This document shows positions 58,150 through 64,000 of a stretch of 64,000 bases of DNA, one piece after another. A program made the position numbers and the translations under genes. Origin of the DNA: Cardiocondyla obscurior (Eukaryota; Arthropoda; Insecta; Hymenoptera; Formicidae); contig NC_091879.1 in NCBI RefSeq assembly GCF_019399895.1, forward strand, positions 3,551,001 through 3,615,000, written 5' to 3'. Position 1 is the first letter of the stretch. Every line of letters starts with the position of its first letter. The notes under the pieces are model-generated. The model saw nothing but the letters and a program-made list of their open reading frames with translations, had not been told where the DNA came from and searched no databases.

Positions 58150-61100
58150 GAGAGAGTAGTAAAATATTTTACTAATTTAAAGGTAACTTTTAGATATCTT
58201 TGTCGTAAATCGCGCTTTTTCAAGATATCAATATTATATCTTGAAAATACATGGAAATTTATTAAAAAATATATTTTTTCTACCAAAACATCTCTTTCAA
58301 GATTTTAGATATCGAACGATTCAATATTGTCTACGTATTTCAAAACTTTTGTTATAAGTATCTCGATAGAAATCTTTTCAACACTGCCATTTTTAGGACT
58401 CGATTATCGTAAAAAATTAAGTGTAGTGAAATGAAAATTTTTGTTACTTGTGCAAGTAATGTGGGTACTTAATTGCAAAGAAGAATTAAGTAATTATAAT
58501 TAAAATGGTTGTAAGGAAAAAAAAAACTTAAATAAGTTTCGTAAAAATTGTCCGATTGATATAAAATGACTGGTATTGTAAAGTATTACAATATCATGTA
58601 CAATTGTTAATTTTTTTTATATTTTAACCCTCAGCAGATAAATAGTTTAATTTTTGATTTTAGAATATAAAAATGAATAATAAAATATTAAACTCCGCAT
58701 ACAAGTTAGCATAATAAGTAGTATTAAGGTTTTCTTAAGATCGAATATTTATATATAATTAATAAATAATAACGTAACTTATTCTCTTTTAATTAATCTT
58801 CTACTTCTATTTTTTCTAACGAGATTGCGTTAAACATTAAAAAGCTAATACCAAAAACTTTTTTTTATAAAAATATATAACTTGTGCCGTCTTTTATATA
58901 TAATGTTTTATTGTAATCTTTTTATTTATTATTTAACGAAATGTTGTAAAATTTACGATTTGTACTGAGGGTTAATATATTTTATTAAAACGAATACATT
59001 TAAAAAACGCATTGTGCATGTGCGATAGTGTTCGCGATTAAGTGTCTACTTATCGGTTGACTTGACGGAATTGATCACTGATTAAACTGTATTGTGAAAA
59101 GAGGAAGAGAAAAAAAACATGTAATCGTGTGTGCGATTAATCTCGAAATGCGTACACCATTTACAATCGCACGCAGAATTCGCGCTAGCGCGCGTGCATA
59201 TTTGCACGACACACTCGTGCATACACGTATACACACGCACACACACGATGTATCGTGAAATCGTATTGTATGTATTTACTCAGTATTCTATGTCTGTGGA
59301 CATCTGCAATAAAAAAAGGAAGGGCAATACTTGATAACGGCTCTATCCTGAGAAAATAAATTAGAATAGGTTTGTTCTTTCAGGAACATACCTTACAAGA
59401 ATGTCCAGAGAACATTCAGAGTTAGAGAGAGAGAAAAAAAGAATTGTAAAAATTTATTTTATGATTTATAATTAAAAATCTATTTTACTTTTTTGTAATA
59501 TTACGTAGAAGAAAAGTTAAATTTTCTTAATTAATGTTTCAAAGTTTTATTTTGTTAAGTTAATGAATTAGCATTTGCTTTAAGTTAAGAAAGGCATTCG
59601 TAATATATTGGCATATATACAATCATAATGATAATGAGACGATGTTCTCTGGGCACAAGGCTTTGCGAGTATTATATTACACATCTATATATATATATGT
59701 AATAATTAAATGCATATATATAGAGAGAATAATACACAAGGGTTTTCCTTTAATTTAGATATATAAAATGCCCAAATTGCTATACGTTTTCTATAATATC
59801 GAGTGACAAACATGATTAACGAGAGAACCCTTTCTCTTGCGCGTGAAGGTTTAGAATAGAAAACAAAGAAGACTAGCTTAGACGTTCTATTTTAAGTACT
59901 TTCTATGAAACGAAAATATCGCAAATTCTGCTAAGCTAAACGATCTATATTCTTAGGCGAATTATTTGTGTATTTATTACTACAAGTTGTAGACGAATTT
60001 CAATTACCACTTTTCACATGTGATCCCTTCCATTTTGCTTTTTCTTTTCTCGCGAAAGAATTTGCTAGGCTGATTTTTAAATCTAGAAGGCTGTGTATAA
60101 CTCGTGTGTCAAGAACGTTGTGAGATAAATTAATGATAATACATAATGCAATAATGTAACCAGCGGTATAAAATTAAATAGTATAAATAAATATTGATTA
60201 TTTTTTAAATTTGCAAAACGTCGTCGGGGGTCTTAAAAATCTTACGAAAATAATATTAAAAATATTTTACTAAAGTGAAACGTACAAATCAGCCTTGCAT
60301 TCTTTTACTGTTTTTCGTTTGCACTTTACGCACTCGTTACGCATGTAATAATAATTCACGATCTATGAATGTATATTTCTTCGCATAATTTATTAAACGC
60401 GTTTTTACTATCTATATAATGTATCGTGATCTTTGCGTAGTGACGTGCTTTCGTTCTTTTTCTATATAATGATTAACGCGGATTTTAATGTCGATATTGC
60501 ATCTAATGTGCTAGTCAAGCCGATATAAATCGGAAAGGTTTATTAAAAATTATACTTAAGTAAATAACTTTTTATTTGTTAAATAAATATGTACCATTAA
60601 TTAATTACATACTTGTCGTAAGTGATTATTATTATGATTATCATTGTAATATGTAAGTCTATGCTCAATAAACACTTTTCTATTATTCAAATAGGAAGCG
60701 AGGAAACTCAAAGTGAAGTATTCGCCTGTCTTTCGGACTGATGCTGGAATAAATGTCACGCTCCCTATTTAAAAAGAAATTGTAAAAATTTTTTAATGTA
60801 CTAAGTATCAGAGAAATAGACTGAATTTTCATCGAGGCTTAATTAAAATCTGGTCGAAGACGAATCAGCCAGAGTTGAGTTGGATCGCGCATTTTGTTAT
60901 GTTAAATTAATTCTCAATTTATATAACTTTATATTATTTTATTTTAGTATTTTTAAATTTGCATTTATACTACTGAAATCGACGACTATCTGACTATACG
61001 ATGGCACGTTCGCTCGTACTACTGATCGTCGAAACTTAGTTCTGTAAGAGACCGTCACGAGCCGCCACCGTTACTTTTTGACAGTATCAATCGCAAGAGT

Positions 61101-61160
61101 CAACGCATCACCGTTAAATAAAGCAAGATTACATATTAACAACGTTAAGTTAAACAGTAT
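58150..61160 (+). other. sprint 3' UTR and spacer before the kinase-like gene
   Basis: Strongly AT-rich with no protein-like frame. AATAAA sites at 59308-59313 and 60667-60672 are possible polyadenylation signals, so the 3' UTR may be 1.2 to 2.5 kb. A 32-base alternating pyrimidine-purine tract (59216-59247, CA-rich) and a short TATA run near 59688-59697 are the only repeats noted. The kinase-like gene promoter presumably lies near 60950-61160. Confidence 0.5.
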
Positions 61161-61289
61161 GTGACTTTTATTTGCGTGACTTTACTCGAAAGAAAAGAAC
61201 ATCGAATGAATCAGGTATTAATTATTATTTTTCAAGCGGTTTCAAGCAGCGAAAGCCGCACGCAGAAAACGAGCGCGCAGAAGACGAAG

Positions 61290-62131
61290 ATGGGTTTGAG
61301 CTGCGTGCATCCCGTCGATCCTTTGCATGCCGAGATACCGAGAAGCGTTCAAATCGATGCCTCTTCGATCAGGCAATCAAGCCTGCCGATTATTTTTCTA
61401 ATCGGAGGCCCGGGAGCAGGAAGAGGTTCGTTGATAATTTATTTGCAACATAAGTAAAATTGTAAATTCTTTTTGCCACTGAGATACGATAAAGTAAGAT
61501 TTGAATATAACCCTTCGGTCTTTGAACGGAAGTTTTCGGATTTCGAAGTAATTTTAATTTTTTTTTTCTTGCAGCCACACAAGCTGCACGGGTCGCGGAT
61601 CATTACGGCTTCTGCGCTATCGTTAGCAGAGATTTATTGCGTAGCGAAGTGAGCACGGGCTCGCAGCGAGGTGTTATCGTGGCGTACTTGATGTCCGAGG
61701 GTAAGCTAGTTCCCTCGGACGTCATGGTAGAGCTGATCAAGACGCGGATGCTGGATAAGTTGGGCGGCACGCGAGGTTTCCTGCTGAGCGGCTTTCCGAG
61801 GGAGAAGCTGCAGTGCCAGAATTTCAACCAGCAGATCCGACCGCCGGATCTCGTCCTGTATTTGTACGTCAGGAACTCGGTGCTGATGGACCGAATCCTA
61901 GCCAGAACCGTCACCTCCACCGAGAGGCAAGATCGTAGCTTCGACGAAAATTGGAAGCGAATAAAGAACCACCGCCGAATGATCAAGCCTATCCTTAGAT
62001 ATTACAAGAAACAGCTGGTGGTCATCGACGGCGAAAAGAACGAGACAGAGGTATTTCAAGACATTTGCTGCGCGATTGATAATCTCGTTGATAAACTTTC
62101 CAAGCTACCGAGTACAAGTAAAAGCGGATAA
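61290..62131 (+). CDS. Adenylate-kinase-like protein (AK1/AK5 type) with altered P-loop
   Basis: Two exons, 61290-61425 and 61575-62131, about 230 codons, phase 1 junction. Adenylate kinases interconvert ATP, AMP and ADP. The P-loop reads GGPGAGRATQ where the family has GGPGSGKGTQ, so the invariant Lys is Arg (residue 45) and the next Gly is Ala. Elsewhere DLLRSEV, GKLVPSDV, GFLLSGFPRE (family GFLIDGYPR, so Asp is Ser) and the Gln after PRE are recognisable; the GR.DD lid motif is eroded to RQDRS. Several nucleotide-binding Arg remain. The length exceeds AK1 (about 194) by a roughly 33-residue N-terminal extension. The ATG at 61290 has a strong context (A at -3, G at +4) and gives MGLSC, which could be acylated; in-frame ATG 61206 is an alternative. 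The exon 1 donor (gttcgt) is weak, but frame and alignment require it. AATAAA at 62228. Fold call firm; catalytic activity doubtful. Confidence 0.85.
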
Positions 62132-64000
62132 TTAGAATTTGTTAATATAGGCGACAGTTTAAACGGAAATAAGTAACGTATCGTGCTATTATTAGTTGGC
62201 TGATAAAATTTTGCATTGTGTTGTAAAAATAAATTTGCCTTTTTTACGTTGATCAACTATGCTGCGTACTTAGAGAAAGGTATATAATAATTATGCATAC
62301 ATCCAAAAAATATAATTAATATTTTAATTACGTAATATAATAATTACAAGAATAATAGAACTGAGTAAAAAAAATTATTATATTTATAGCCGAATGGTTT
62401 AATTGTAGAAAATTATTTTTGAAAATCAGCGAAAGATAAATTCAAATGGGAGCTTTTATTACTGAAAAGATTGCACTCGCTCTTATTCACCAGCGGCAAG
62501 TTATCATTACTTGATATACGTAAGAATGCGCGAGTTATTTAATTTACAATAACATATTAATAAATTATACGTGCATTAAATTACGTAACATTTTTTGTAA
62601 AAATCACACAGGATATCTCGCGCAAATTACATTATCGATTCCGTGTGAAAGACGATGATAAAATAGTATCTCGAATTCAAATCTAATTCAAAGGTATAAA
62701 ATTAAAGAATATTAATTAATTAAAAATATTTTTTTTAATGTCATGAAGAATAAGAACATATTACTCTCAAAGGAAAAAAAAAAAAGAAAATGATATTTAA
62801 TCTTAATGACATAAATCTCGTTGTTAAAAATAATATCAGTTACAGGGAATTTTTATCTCCACCGTAGCTTTTAAAAATATAATCCCTTTTCTTTTCATTA
62901 CTACGGCTTTTTTTAGTATGTTTTTTTATACGGCAAACCCCACTGTTAAATATCATTATTATATCGAAGGTCATAATTTTTTTTATCAAGCAGAACGTGA
63001 CGCAACCACACATTGTCGTATTACGTACATCGCTGTCGCCCGCGCGTGTGCGAGTATTTGTGGTAAAAAACTTTTTTTTTTCTGAGAACTCACATAAGGC
63101 TCCCATATGTATGTATGCATGTATATATATATCTTTGTCACACATGCATGAAAATAACGCTCGTCTAAAGAAAATTGCACAAAAGACGCGCTAAGAAAGC
63201 AGAGGCGTGTAAATTTGCGGGGTGATGCTTGAGATGTGCGCACCGATCGGAGCATCCCCTTTGAGGTATTCATCGAGGGAGGAAAAGCGACTTCCTCTCT
63301 GGTGCTCGTTCTACTTTCTAACGTGGCATTAAACGAGGCGAACGAGAGTTTGATGGATGTCTCGCAAATACTCGGTTTCTAAGAAATTGATCGTAATCGT
63401 GTCCTCAAAAACTTTAATCCTCCGGTAAGGATTACGTAAAATCTGCGATTATACATGCGTCGCCCGTTTCGAAAGAATCACGGGAGTCCACGAGAATTTT
63501 AATGCGATTGTAATAAAGCTTGCGCAACGTTCACGCTGCGAGAAAAAAAAAAGAAAGAAAGAAAAAAAAAAGATAAATTGGTCTTGAGCTGAAAATGTTA
63601 CTCTCATAAATTAGCAAAACAATTATTACCTTTATTTAAATACGCATTTTAATCCAAAAATACTTTTTTTTTAATAAAAAAAAAAATTTGTTTTAGATAA
63701 AGACTTAATTAAACTTAACGCGATCATTCTTTCGACGATGTAAGAAAATAATTATTTAACTCGGGACTAATTTATTTTTAGTGCACGGTAATTTATTGCG
63801 CGACGAAGGACTGATTTTTAAACGAGCCAGAAATGAATATCGATGGCGAGTTTAAAATCTAATTAAATTTTAATTCGCATCGTGCAATGTTCGCGGTGCG
63901 TCACGCGTGCCTGCGGCGTTTACAAAAGGCCGGGGTGTAATATTAAGTATAATTTTATCGTTAGCTATGCGTATAACATCTCTTACAACATTTGAATGAT
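62132..64000. other. AT-rich flank after the kinase-like gene; no gene seen
   Basis: AATAAA at 62228-62233 probably ends the kinase-like transcript. Beyond it are A/T runs and a slightly CpG-richer block (63190-63530) without a recognisable frame or splice structure. It may be intergenic or belong to a gene continuing past the window. Confidence 0.45.

Noticed and set aside
1..64000. Transposons, CRISPR arrays, rRNA or mitochondrial insertions
   Set aside because: No transposase or reverse transcriptase motifs, long terminal or inverted repeats, regular spacer arrays, or organelle-like segments were seen by eye. Short degenerate remnants cannot be excluded without a repeat library search.

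Overview
The window looks like nuclear DNA from an insect, most likely a hymenopteran (ant or bee type). The genes have many short exons with gt-ag introns, there are no bacterial-style operons, and AT-rich non-coding DNA alternates with CpG-rich patches. The recognisable proteins are insect or animal families: odorant-binding proteins, a Sprint/RIN Rab5 exchange factor and an adenylate kinase. All gene models were built by eye from splice signals, reading phase and family motifs. No search or alignment was run.

Layout. (1) 1.2-4.2 kb, minus strand: two five-exon odorant-binding protein (OBP) genes in tandem, here called OBP-B (1226-2180) and OBP-A (3084-4035). They share all four intron phases (0, 1, 0, 1) and the six-cysteine PBP/GOBP pattern. 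(2) 4.2-9.2 kb: intergenic DNA or the unplaced 5' part of the next gene. (3) 9.2-58.1 kb, plus strand: one large gene of 17 exons, about 1390 codons, encoding a Sprint/RIN-family protein (SH2, proline-rich linker, VPS9, Ras-association domain). Its second intron is about 34 kb and holds no confirmed gene. It does hold CpG-rich patches, several unique-looking non-coding blocks and one candidate alternative first exon at 42.5 kb. (4) 58.15-61.2 kb: long AT-rich 3' UTR and spacer. (5) 61.29-62.13 kb, plus strand: a two-exon adenylate-kinase-like gene whose P-loop lysine is replaced by arginine, a likely degenerate or altered kinase. (6) 62.1-64.0 kb: AT-rich flank with no gene seen.

The genes are not a functional cluster. 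The OBPs are secreted ligand carriers. Sprint links receptor tyrosine kinase and Ras signalling to Rab5-dependent endocytosis. The kinase-like protein belongs to the adenylate kinase fold and may be membrane-tethered through its N terminus. I saw no tRNA, rRNA, CRISPR array or intact transposon, and no new multi-gene system. The most notable points are the P-loop substitution, the paired OBP genes, the upstream ORFs in the sprint leader and the possible alternative sprint promoters.
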